A stretch of DNA of 64,000 nucleotides from Brevibacillus_H sp049846925 (GTDB lineage: Bacteria; Bacillota; Bacilli; Brevibacillales; Brevibacillaceae): the NCBI RefSeq assembly GCF_049846925.1, contig NZ_JBNCMT010000002.1, positions 124,001 to 188,000 of the forward strand, written 5' to 3'. Below, in pieces: positions 44,082 to 51,803 of this stretch. Every line of letters starts with the position of its first letter. The stretch's first letter is position 1. The position numbers and the translations under genes are program-made. Below the pieces are notes generated by a model. That model made no database searches. It saw nothing but the letters and a program-made list of their open reading frames with translations, and was not told the origin of the DNA.

Positions 44082-44729
44082 ATGAAATACAGTGGAAGAA
44101 TCACAATAACGGCATTGCTGTTCAGTTTTATCTGTATGAATGTACCCTTCTACTATCCCGATTTCAATGTGACCATTCTTTTAATCCATCTATTCTATCT
44201 AGCCATTTTCTGGGCTTTGGGCTGGAAATTTGATAAGACCATTTACATAGCTGAAAATGATGAATTGACCAGTGTCTATAATCGTCGGTATATCTCATCT
44301 ACGATCGACAAACTGCTAAAGAAAATGATCCGCCATAATGAAAAGGTATGCGTGATTGTCGTGGATTTGAATAATTTCAAACTTTTGAACGATGAATTCG
44401 GGCATGTTTTTGGAGACTATGTATTGAAAAACGTGGCAACGATCCTGAAGCAAAGCGTGAAGAAGGGTGGATTGGTAGCACGCTGGGGCGGTGACGAATT
44501 TATCCTCATCTTGCCAAGAACCGAACTGGAAGAAGCGTTGGAGCTCAAATCAGTGATCCAGCTTCAGCTCCAGCAATTATCCAAATCGTATCGGGCAACT
44601 GTTTCTGCCTCCATCGGGATTTCTGTCTTCCCAAGCGACGCAACAACATTGGAAGATCTCATCCATGTTGCTGACTCTCATATGTACTCAGCAAAAAGAG
44701 AAAAAAAAGACCAGCCTGTATTTTCTTAA
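44082..44729 (+). CDS. Membrane-anchored GGDEF diguanylate cyclase under riboswitch control
   Basis: 215 residues. Two N-terminal helices (about 7-21 and 28-48), then a single GGDEF domain (about 55-212) with DELTSVYNRRY, VVDLNNFKLLNDEFGH and intact RWGGDEF. No RxxD inhibitory site is seen before GGDEF (the stretch is KKGGLVA), so product inhibition through the I-site is probably absent. GGGGTGATG precedes the ATG. The upstream GEMM-I switch suggests negative feedback at the level of transcription instead. Confidence 0.9.
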   Translation: MKYSGRITITALLFSFICMNVPFYYPDFNVTILLIHLFYLAIFWALGWKFDKTIYIAENDELTSVYNRRYISSTIDKLLKKMIRHNEKVCVIVVDLNNFKLLNDEFGHVFGDYVLKNVATILKQSVKKGGLVARWGGDEFILILPRTELEEALELKSVIQLQLQQLSKSYRATVSASIGISVFPSDATTLEDLIHVADSHMYSAKREKKDQPVFS

Positions 44730-44742
44730 TTAGACTACAATA

Positions 44743-44790
44743 AATAGTGGATAATTTGTTCAATTTATGAGCATATATCCACTATTTTTT
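44743..44790 (+). terminator. Terminator of the riboswitch-controlled GGDEF gene
   Basis: AATAGTGGATA (44744-44754) pairs with TATCCACTATT (44776-44786), followed by TTTTTT. Confidence 0.8.
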
Positions 44791-44863
44791 ATATGATAGA
44801 TTCGATATTTAGACATTGAGAATATTGTTCAAAATGTATAAAATGTAAACATTAAGAGAACAT

Positions 44864-45645
44864 ATGTTTTTATTTGTGGAGGACGTAGCCCATAGCCAAT
44901 AGCGTCTGTTCGACTGGTTGAATATCTTATTGAAGCTGCAAGCCGCCTAAGAATACAAACTATTTTTACGACCCACTCTGACTATGCCTTACTGCCTTTA
45001 CCAGGAGAAGCTATATGGGCTTCATTAAACGGTAGGCTGACTCAAGGCAGGTTGAAAATTTCTTCGCTGAGAGAATTACGTCACACTCAGGAAACTCGAT
45101 TGATTATTTATACTGAGGACGAATTTACCAAACTGTGGGTTGAATCTATGCTGAGATATTATGGTGCGGACCTGCAATCAATTGAAGTCCATTATATTGG
45201 TGGAGACGGAAACGCTGTCCAAATTAATAAATTTAACAATCAAAATCCGGGACGAAAGGCTCCTTCTATATGCTTGATTGACGGTGATTCCTCACAGTCT
45301 GAATCAGAAATAGAGAAGGTCTTCAGATTACCTGGCTACTTTCCAGAAGAGCATGTGTATGATTCAATTTATGATGCATTTTCAGAGGTTAGCGCTATGT
45401 TATGTATTGCATTGGGCTGGGACACAAGTAAACAGACCGAATTAAAAAGACAAATGGAGAGCGTAAAGACAACAAATAGGGGTTATCATTTATTGTTCAA
45501 CCAGCTTGGCATGAAGCTAAGCCTAATCTGGGAAGAAACGGTGAGAACAGCATTTTTAAATGTATGGTGCCATCACTTTAGAGAAGAATTACATAAAACG
45601 CTTTATCCGGTAAATGATCTTCTGCCCATTACCGAAACAGTCTGA
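44864..45645 (+). pseudogene. 5'-truncated OLD-family ATPase/TOPRIM nuclease gene
   Basis: From 44896 an open frame without a start reads into the end of an ABC/SMC-like ATPase (LVEYLIEAASRLRIQTIFTT and then HSDYALLPLP, the His-switch) and then a TOPRIM domain with Glu in LIIYTEDEFTKLWVE and the DxD in CLIDGDSSQ. Just upstream in another frame lies MFLFVED, which looks like the Walker B strand. So the P-loop half is missing and a frameshift joins the rest. The architecture recalls OLD/GajA-type nucleases of phage defence; no gajB-like helicase or other defence partner is seen. Bases 44896-45645 end with a normal stop. Confidence 0.7.
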
Positions 45646-45658
45646 AACGTTAAAATAA

Positions 45659-45689
45659 GGACGGGATGCTGATAATCAATATCCCGTCC
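45659..45689 (+). terminator. Hairpin after the OLD-like relic
   Basis: GGACGGGAT (45659-45667) pairs perfectly with ATCCCGTCC (45681-45689). No strong T-run follows. Confidence 0.45.
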
Positions 45690-45851
45690 CTAAATAACAA
45701 ATGGTGAATGACTGGCTTCTGATAGGGTATCTACCTTTTGATCAAAGAGTGGAAAATACGTTCATATCTGATCGACAACGTCATTTCATATTGGAATCCA
45801 CAAACAAATCCGTATTTTGAGTGACATCGAAATTCCATACTATAGAACCGC

Positions 45852-45878
45852 ACCACATATTCCGTGTGGTTTGTTTTT
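45852..45878 (+). terminator. Terminator between the relic and the transposon
   Basis: ACCACA (45852-45857) pairs with TGTGGT (45865-45870), followed by TTGTTTTT. The remainder of 45690-45914 shows no gene. Confidence 0.55.
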
Positions 45879-45914
45879 CACCCGTTGCCAGAAGATAATT
45901 CTAAAGAGCCGTTC

Positions 45915-45919
45915 AACTA
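45915..45919 (+). repeat. Target-site duplication, left copy
   Basis: AACTA immediately outside the left terminal repeat; the same five bases stand outside the right repeat at 50894. A 5-bp duplication is normal for Tn3-family insertion. Confidence 0.7.
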
Positions 45920-45971
45920 GGGGTAGTACCAGCGAAGCTGACACCACCCGCAAAGTAGATGGTAATTAAAT
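45920..45971 (+). repeat. Left terminal inverted repeat, 52 bp
   Basis: Begins GGGGTAGTACCAGCGAAG and ends GGTAATTAAAT. It is a perfect inverted copy of 50842-50893. The GGGG start is typical of Tn3-family ends, and the length resembles the long repeats of Tn5401. It includes the stop codon of the hydrolase gene. Confidence 0.92.
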
Positions 45972-47009
45972 AGGAAATTCTCTTCTCCCCAGATCCTGCC
46001 ACCAAAAATCTCGCTGTGGAGATAGCGGAATCTGATCCAGATAGATCGCTTCGCCGATTCTAGGAATATGGTATGGGATGCTTTGCTCTTCGGCTGCGGC
46101 CGATAACCTTCTTGGAGGTTCGTTCCAATCATGCAGCGCCAAAGTGAACCCCCCCCAGTGTACGGGCAGCAGAACTCCTCCCTGGACGTCACGATGCGCT
46201 TGTACCGTCTCCTCCGGAAGCATATGCACGCCGCTCCACCGCTTGTAATATTGCCCGCATTCTATATATTGCCCGCATTCCATAAAGGCCAGTTCGAACG
46301 GTCCGTGCTGACGACCTATTCGCTTAAAGTGAGGACCGTAACCTCCGTCCCCGCTGTAGAAGAGACTTCTCTTCTCTGTCTTGATTACCCACGAGCACCA
46401 TAGGGTGGAATCCTGATCGAACAGCCCTCTTCCCGAGAAATGTCTCGCGGGCGTGCAAGTGAAGCGAATGCCCTGAACGATCCGTTCTTCTCCCCAGTCC
46501 AGCTCGATGACGGTATCGGGCGACGCTCCTCTTTTCCGGATTCGCTTGCCGACTCCGAGCGGAACGAGGAAAGTGCCAGTTTTCGGAATAAGCTTACGGA
46601 TAGAGGAAGAATCCAGATGATCGTGGTGATCGTGAGACAGAACAACGAAATCGATCGGAGGAAGTTCCTCAATAGTAATTGGCAGCTTGACGCTGAATCT
46701 GCGATTGCGGGAGAAAGGAAGCGGCGACGGGTTCTTGCCAAGCATCGGATCAAGCAGGATCGTTTTGCCTCCAATCTGCAGCAAGGACGCCGAATGTCCG
46801 AACCAAAAGATCTTGTCTTTTCCGTCGCTTAGCGTGCCACGCTGAAGGGGGACGATAGGAAGCGGCTGCTTCGGCCTTCTCTGAGTCTTAGCGGATAGGA
46901 ATTCACGAAGCATGGATACAATGTCTCCTGCCCTAAATTTCACGATCACTGGGATTTCGTTCTGGAATTTGCCGTTTTTGGCTCGCCTCGATCGATTCCA
47001 ATCGTCCAT
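45966..47009 (-). CDS. NAPE-PLD-like metallo-beta-lactamase-fold hydrolase (transposon passenger)
   Basis: 347 residues. WFGHSASLLQIGGKTILLDP, LSHDHHDHLD (metal motif), ARHFSGRGLFDQD, FYSGDGGYGPHF and PVHWGGFTLALHDWNEPP are hallmarks of the YtnP/NAPE-phospholipase-D-like MBL branch found in bacteria. Substrate unknown; no signal peptide. Odd: MECGQYIECGQYYKRW contains a six-residue tandem duplication, matched by an 18-base direct repeat in the DNA near 46250-46285. GAGGAG about 9 bases before the ATG at 47007-47009 decides the start. The stop lies inside the left terminal repeat. The next 287 bases (47010-47296) hold no gene. Confidence 0.82.
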   Translation of the reverse strand: MDDWNRSRRAKNGKFQNEIPVIVKFRAGDIVSMLREFLSAKTQRRPKQPLPIVPLQRGTLSDGKDKIFWFGHSASLLQIGGKTILLDPMLGKNPSPLPFSRNRRFSVKLPITIEELPPIDFVVLSHDHHDHLDSSSIRKLIPKTGTFLVPLGVGKRIRKRGASPDTVIELDWGEERIVQGIRFTCTPARHFSGRGLFDQDSTLWCSWVIKTEKRSLFYSGDGGYGPHFKRIGRQHGPFELAFMECGQYIECGQYYKRWSGVHMLPEETVQAHRDVQGGVLLPVHWGGFTLALHDWNEPPRRLSAAAEEQSIPYHIPRIGEAIYLDQIPLSPQRDFWWQDLGRREFPI

Positions 47010-47296
47010 CTGTTTACTCTCCTCATATTCATTCTGCGCGTCGGTAAACACAAGCTTTGAATAAACTTTTAACGACTTTCAGCCCTGGCGTCGTTTCATG
47101 TTTAATTTATTTCCGTATTTTGGTTATTGGCCATTGAAGGACATATGTTTCAAGCAATCCGAGCAATGAATTTTCTTGATGCGAAACGAGGTGTTTGAGC
47201 TCCTAAGTAATATTGGGGTGGGATATGAACACATATCAAAAATGCAAATTAACCTGGTAGAAGCACTGATCTAAATCCTCTTGTCCAATACCACAT

Positions 47297-49000
47297 TTAA
47301 TGTGAGATGACCTCCGTTCTCTTGGTTTCACCATTGACCTTTTGTCTTCGTTTATCCGAGAAGAAAGCGATGAATATGCTTGGAATAAGTAAGAAACTAA
47401 CCAAATGAAAAGTTGAGCTAAATCCCTTTGCCATATCCGATCGTATTTCAGCATTGATACTTGGCCACAACTGTTTAATCTGTTCTCGATTATGATCAAA
47501 AGCTACTTTAATCGTTTCCTGCATTTGACTTGGTGCTTGAAGAAATGCTTCCTTTTCACGTTGATCGACCTGTTCCAAAACTTTCTCTAATGTCATCTTT
47601 TGCTGGGCGTTTCCTTCTTGTAGCGATTCATAGTTCATTGATTGAATACTTGTAATCATTCCGTCTTTCATAGACGCATCAAGTGCGGAAGCTTGAATCG
47701 TTTGTATAGCTTTGTCACGAGCAGTTGAAAGTTCGTTCTTCATATTACTGCTCAGTATCGTAGCTAATAGAGCGACACCGATTACCATCCCGAGTGTACG
47801 AGCCACATTGGTAACTCCTGAAACGATCCCAAGCTTGTCGGCAGGAATGTTGTTAACAGCTGAACCAAAAAGCGGCACAACCGATATACCAAGCCCTGCA
47901 CCTAACAGAGAAAGTCGCCACACCGCGTCAAAGCGAGACGAATCCGCATCTAGGCTGCCAAATAAATAAACCGCTACAGTGATAATGGTCAAACCGATAC
48001 TTGACAAAAAGCGACCACCTATTTTTTCAGAAACCGGCCCGGAAACTACCGAAAATACCGTTGCAGTCAAAGAGCTTGCAATGATCGTCATTCCCGCTTC
48101 AAGCACAGACATATTACGTAAACTTGTTAAGTAAAAGGCGATTAAAAAACTTCCAGCAGACGTTCCAATCGAAGTAAATAATAGTGCAGTGGAAGAAGTG
48201 GTAAAGGTTGAAATGCGTATCAATGACAAGGGGAGCATCGGATCTTTTGATCTTCTTTCAACAACTATAAACAATTTAATTGACAATAATGATCCTGCGA
48301 ATAACGATAACACGTAGAAGGAACTCCAACCATAATCCGATGTCTCTATTAATCCTAAAGTGAAACAAAAAATGGCAACTGAAATCGTTAACATTCCTGC
48401 AATATCCATGTTTTTGCTAGCGGTTTTGTCGTAAGACTCTTTTATTAATATGTAAGAAACGATAAACGAAATGATAGCAATCGGAAGATTTACGAAATAT
48501 ACAGACTGCCAATTGAAGTACTCGGTCAAAATTCCTCCTAGTGCTGGCCCACTTGCACTAGCCACGCCTGCTATTGCTCCCCAGATCCCTAGAACAGCGC
48601 CATGTTTTTCTTTCGGAAAAAGTTGAATGGCAAGCGGAATGGTGACGGGTACAATAATGGCCGCACTTAAGCCTTGCAACACACGAAACAAAATGAGTAA
48701 ATCAAGTGTTGATGCGATTCCGCACAAAAAAGAAGTTAACGTAAACAAAATTAGTCCAATGAGAAAAAGTTTTTTGCGACCAAATTGATCCGCTATGCGC
48801 GAAGCTGTTAACATCAATACCGCAAATGCTATATTGTATCCATTTATGATCCAACTAATATCTCTCACATCACGATTAAAATATTCAGCCGTTTTCGGCA
48901 ATGAAATATTCACAATTGTTGTATCCAGCAGTGCGATAAAATATCCTAAAATAATACCAATAAATGTTAGTGTTGTTCTACCCCTACTCAAATTGTTCAC
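47297..49000 (-). CDS. DHA2-family (14-helix) MFS drug exporter (transposon passenger)
   Basis: 567 residues, 14 predicted helices. LLDTTIVNISLPKTAEYF (motif D1), RIADQFGRKKLFLIG (motif A) and GIWGAIAGVASASGPALGG (motif C) place it in the EmrB/QacA-type antiporter family. It has a long insertion of ~130 residues before the last helix, rich in Gln and Lys. The start is a GTG at 48998-49000 with AGGGAGA upstream at loose spacing. The TetR gene lies 78 bases upstream, so the pair forms an inducible efflux operon; the drug is unknown. Confidence 0.88.
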   Translation of the reverse strand: MNNLSRGRTTLTFIGIILGYFIALLDTTIVNISLPKTAEYFNRDVRDISWIINGYNIAFAVLMLTASRIADQFGRKKLFLIGLILFTLTSFLCGIASTLDLLILFRVLQGLSAAIIVPVTIPLAIQLFPKEKHGAVLGIWGAIAGVASASGPALGGILTEYFNWQSVYFVNLPIAIISFIVSYILIKESYDKTASKNMDIAGMLTISVAIFCFTLGLIETSDYGWSSFYVLSLFAGSLLSIKLFIVVERRSKDPMLPLSLIRISTFTTSSTALLFTSIGTSAGSFLIAFYLTSLRNMSVLEAGMTIIASSLTATVFSVVSGPVSEKIGGRFLSSIGLTIITVAVYLFGSLDADSSRFDAVWRLSLLGAGLGISVVPLFGSAVNNIPADKLGIVSGVTNVARTLGMVIGVALLATILSSNMKNELSTARDKAIQTIQASALDASMKDGMITSIQSMNYESLQEGNAQQKMTLEKVLEQVDQREKEAFLQAPSQMQETIKVAFDHNREQIKQLWPSINAEIRSDMAKGFSSTFHLVSFLLIPSIFIAFFSDKRRQKVNGETKRTEVISH

Positions 49001-49078
49001 CCGCTGCCATCTCCCTCTCTATAATATTGTTGTTTTGCAACCATTGTTGTCCTGCAATCTCAGTTGCCGAAACCACTG

Positions 49079-49684
49079 TCATTCATCCTTAGAAAAATTA
49101 AATTTTTGTTTCGCCCCTAATAATCGATTTGAAAAATCTTCCATCGCAGCAAGAACTTCTGGTTCAATAATACCCGATCGTAAACAGTCGTCGTCAAAAA
49201 TACAGTCAAATACCGCTACGATCATAAAAGCAGTTTGCTTTGGAAATTCCACATTGAACAAACCAGCCTCAACACCTTCTTCGATAACAGATTGTACAAG
49301 TGGCTTAATTTCGTTATTACATCGAACTTCAAACAAATGATTCAGCACTAAACTTTCATTTTGATGGATGTAACTCATGAGGTCGCTATTCCAACCTTCA
49401 AAATAAATAAAAGATTTGGCCATCTGTTCAAATTTATGAATCGCATCTATTTGACTGTTACGCGCAGTCATTTCCATTACGTGAATAAGGCGATCAGAGT
49501 AACGCTCAAGCAGGTGATCAACTAACTCATCTTTCGATTTGAAATAATGATAAAACGTTCCTTTTGCAATGCCCATTCGTTGCACAATATCCTGAACCGT
49601 TGTTTTTTCGAAGCCTTTTTCCAAAAACAGACGTTCGGCCGTTTGTATAATTTCGTTAAGCCCTTCGTCACGTGTCCTGGCCAT
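49079..49684 (-). CDS. TetR/AcrR-family repressor of the exporter
   Basis: 201 residues. N-terminal helix-turn-helix: LNEIIQTAERLFLEKGFEKTTVQDIVQRMGIAKGTFYHYFKSKDEL is a textbook TetR domain (first ~50 residues), followed by a variable ligand-binding part. Its operator lies in its own promoter, 40 bases upstream. Probably releases DNA when the exporter's substrate binds. AAAGAG precedes the ATG at 49682-49684. Confidence 0.92.
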   Translation of the reverse strand: MARTRDEGLNEIIQTAERLFLEKGFEKTTVQDIVQRMGIAKGTFYHYFKSKDELVDHLLERYSDRLIHVMEMTARNSQIDAIHKFEQMAKSFIYFEGWNSDLMSYIHQNESLVLNHLFEVRCNNEIKPLVQSVIEEGVEAGLFNVEFPKQTAFMIVAVFDCIFDDDCLRSGIIEPEVLAAMEDFSNRLLGAKQKFNFSKDE

Positions 49685-49714
49685 CGATTATCACATCTCT
49701 TTCAATTTTTTCCA

Positions 49715-49744
49715 ATTATAATTCACCGACCGTCCGTCGGTCAA
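49715..49744 (-). promoter_or_regulatory. Promoter with embedded TetR operator
   Basis: Minus strand TTGACC (49739-49744), 18-base spacer, perfect TATAAT (49715-49720). The spacer carries the palindrome ACCGAC-N5-GTCGGT (49725-49741), so a bound repressor would directly occlude polymerase. Confidence 0.75.
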
Positions 49745-49838
49745 TAATATTCTAAAAAATATATGTCGATAATCTTTAATACCGATCATATAGATATTAA
49801 CGATTGCAAAACAATAGAAGATTACGCTCTCGGATCGA

Positions 49839-49940
49839 TACATACATACATTCATTCATCACTACAACTCCGAGCGATATCAGTGGATATTAAAGAAAAT
49901 GACTCCTGATGAATATAGAAGCCATCTTTTAACTGCATAG
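49839..49940 (+). pseudogene. IS3-family orfB C-terminal relic
   Basis: A frame ending at TAG 49938-49940 reads HYNSERYQWILKKMTPDEYR and then SHLLTA, the standard end of IS3/IS150-type transposase OrfB. Upstream of about 49839 the frame is closed and another frame carries related-looking residues (CKTIEDYAL), so the remnant is frameshifted as well as truncated. No start or intact IS ends are seen. Confidence 0.65.
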
Positions 49941-49981
49941 GTTGTTTTAATTTGTGTCCACAATATGAGTTACTTACAATT

Positions 49982-50143
49982 ATGCTGCAAAGCATCTTAT
50001 CCGACCGTAAATGGTTCGATATGATGACTCCGGAAGATTTGCGGGCGCTTACCCCGCTGATCTACACGCACGTAAACCCTTACGGCACTTTTAGGCTGAA
50101 CATGAGTGAACGCCTTCCGTTGGAAGAAGGTGTTATTGCGTGA
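49982..50143 (+). pseudogene. Tn3-family transposase, C-terminal fragment
   Basis: About 53 codons: LQSILSDRKWFDMMTPEDLR, then ALTPLIYTHVNPYGTFRLNM, then SERLPLEE. The HVNPYGTF-RL-M-ERL pattern is the usual C-terminus of Tn3-family transposases of Gram-positive bacteria; the catalytic DDE domain is gone. The frame extends upstream to about 49952 only. The TGA stop overlaps the GTG of the recombinase gene (GTGA), as expected for an ancestral tnpA-tnpI operon. Confidence 0.65.
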
Positions 50144-50847
50144 GTGAAAGACGCATATCCCCGAAACGCAAAGCGTAGGAGCTGGCGAAGTATCTCCGGG
50201 GGGAACGGCCAGATTATGCCTATCTCAAAAGCCTGTTTCAGCATCTTCGAGCAGAGTTGGAGGTAGAGGTTCCAAAAACAGCAAAGAAGCTCCCTTATGT
50301 TCCAACAGAAGAGGAGCTTAAGCGCTACTACGATGTGGTTTGGCAAGCGAAGAACTTTCAAGACATGATGATCGTCAAGACGCTGCTATTTACCGGCGTT
50401 CGGGTAAGCGAACTAATCAACATCAAGTTGTCCGATGTTGATTTCCACTACTGCCAAATCCGGATTAACAAGGGCAAAGGGAGCAAGGATCGCATCGTTC
50501 CATTCCCTCAATCATTCAAAGAAATGCTGGCCATGCACGCCGATTCAATGAAAAAGAAGCAGGCGGTTTACCTGTTCGAATCATCGTGGAAGAAAAAATA
50601 TACGGATCGGGGAATACGAAAGATTCTGGCCAAATATTCAGAGGAAGCCGGTCTTGTGCAAAATCTGTCGCCGCACAAGCTACGGCATTTCCTGCTGACC
50701 TGGCTAAAAAAGCAGGGCATCGATGACGCACTCATACAGCCTTTTTCCGGCCACGAAAGCCGTAAGTCGTTGGAAGTTTATTCAAAGCTGGCGATCACTG
50801 ATGCCCAGCAGGAGTACAACGAGGTCATCAATAAATTATCCATTTAA
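50140..50847 (+). pseudogene. Tyrosine recombinase (TnpI-like) with early TAG
   Basis: Opens with GTG 50140 overlapping the tnpA stop; codon 13 is TAG (50176-50178) in KRKA-stop-ELAKYL, where CAG would give Gln. After it the frame is intact to 50847. The catalytic residues are all present: Arg in FTGVRVSEL, Lys in KGKGSKDR, His-xx-Arg in HKLRHF, His in FSGHES and Tyr in LEVYSKL. At about 235 codons it is shorter than TnpI (about 280-300) and XerC/D. A product could only arise from readthrough or a TTG restart at 50257, which would lose part of the N-terminal DNA-clamp domain. The stop lies in the right terminal repeat. Confidence 0.8.
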
Positions 50848-50893
50848 TTACCATCTACTTTGCGGGTGGTGTCAGCTTCGCTGGTACTACCCC
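50842..50893 (-). repeat. Right terminal inverted repeat, 52 bp
   Basis: Perfect inverted copy of 45920-45971. It overlaps the last two codons and stop of the recombinase frame. Confidence 0.92.
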
Positions 50894-50898
50894 AACTA
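50894..50898 (+). repeat. Target-site duplication, right copy
   Basis: AACTA directly after the right repeat, equal to 45915-45919. Joining the flanks restores CCGTT-CAACT-AACGG, a small palindrome that was probably the target. Confidence 0.7.
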
Positions 50899-50917
50899 AC
50901 GGATATGAAAGCTAAAA

Positions 50918-50966
50918 ATAAAGGGCTCCACATATTATGCATGACTAATATGTGGAACCCTTTATT
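50918..50966. terminator. Strong bidirectional terminator
   Basis: A 20-base arm (50918-50937, with GGGCTCCACATATTA) pairs with 50946-50966 with one mismatch, and AT-rich tails flank both sides. Confidence 0.8.
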
Positions 50967-51044
50967 TTATTTGATTTTCTTAAGTTTAGGTCTTGATAAG
51001 TTGATATAGGATGGTCTTTTTCTGTATAAAAATGTCTACTTAGG

Positions 51045-51803
51045 TTATTGACAACAAGAAGCAATTTCAAATGATTCTGAGGATTTAAGCAGTAATAAAG
51101 AAAGATCTCGTTCCTTGGCGCTGGCGGTTAGTCGTGTAAGAATATCCGGTGTTTGTTGATAGCCCGGTGGATTGTGGAAGGCACCATAATGAATGGGAAG
51201 GAGCCATTTCGCTTTCAGGATGGCCCCTGCTGCTACCGCTTGCTCGGGAGTCAAACAGATTGGTTGATGACTGGGGATTACCCCTTCTTCTTGAATCATC
51301 GCCGCATTTACTGGTAGGCAAGCGATATCGATTGGACCGTACTCCTCTGCGATTTTCCACCAGTATCCATGCCATAACGTATCCCCCGTGTGAATGAGTT
51401 TCGCCTCTCCCGCTTGGACAATCCAGGAGATTTGCGGGTCACCTAATCCATCCACGGCATATGTTGCGGTAATGGTAAGATCTCCAATTTCAATAGACTG
51501 ATGTTTTGCAACACCTGTCACGTTAGTTAACTCTGTTGATTTGGCTGCTTCCGCAGATTCGGACGGCAGAAAAACGGGTGTATGTTTCCCATAGAATGTG
51601 ACAATTGCTTTATGGTCGAAGTGGTCAGAATGTACGTGTGTTACCAGCACAGCATCGACTGGACCAAATTCATCCAAGGAATGAAATGTCTCATGAGTTT
51701 TGCCAAAAAATCCTTCGTTAACATAATATAGCGGATCGATCACGATTGTGGTTTGGTTATAACGGACTAACACTCCTGCCCAATTCAGTCTCTGTACAAA
51801 CAC
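51045..51803 (-). CDS. UlaG-like metallo-beta-lactamase-fold hydrolase
   Basis: 252 residues. LNWAGVLVRYNQTTIVIDP, the metal motif THVHSDHFD, LIHTGDTLWHG and LPIHYGAFHNPPGY define an UlaG/UPF0173-like MBL hydrolase. It is not closely similar to the hydrolase inside the neighbouring transposon. The start is GTG with AAGGGGG about 9 bases upstream. Substrate unknown. Confidence 0.85.
   Translation of the reverse strand: MFVQRLNWAGVLVRYNQTTIVIDPLYYVNEGFFGKTHETFHSLDEFGPVDAVLVTHVHSDHFDHKAIVTFYGKHTPVFLPSESAEAAKSTELTNVTGVAKHQSIEIGDLTITATYAVDGLGDPQISWIVQAGEAKLIHTGDTLWHGYWWKIAEEYGPIDIACLPVNAAMIQEEGVIPSHQPICLTPEQAVAAGAILKAKWLLPIHYGAFHNPPGYQQTPDILTRLTASAKERDLSLLLLKSSESFEIASCCQ

Larger units (their letters stand above)
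45920..50893. mobile_element. Decayed Tn3-family-like transposon carrying passenger genes
   Basis: 4,974 bp bounded by 52-bp perfect inverted repeats and AACTA direct repeats. Inside: a metallo-beta-lactamase-fold hydrolase, a DHA2 exporter with TetR regulator (all minus strand), an IS3-family orfB tail, a C-terminal tnpA fragment and a tyrosine recombinase overlapping it (plus strand). TnpI-type tyrosine recombinases beside Tn3-type transposases are known from Tn4430 and Tn5401. The transposase is almost wholly lost, so the element should move only if a related transposase acts in trans. The perfect repeats suggest recent mobility. Confidence 0.8.

Noticed and set aside
44864..45645. Complete Gabija-type defence system
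   Set aside because: The ATPase half is missing and no UvrD-like GajB helicase gene follows; only a relic remains.
45920..50893. Integron, prophage or ICE explanation for the tyrosine recombinase
   Set aside because: There are no attC arrays, phage structural or conjugation genes; 52-bp terminal repeats, 5-bp duplications and a Tn3-like transposase tail fit a transposon better.
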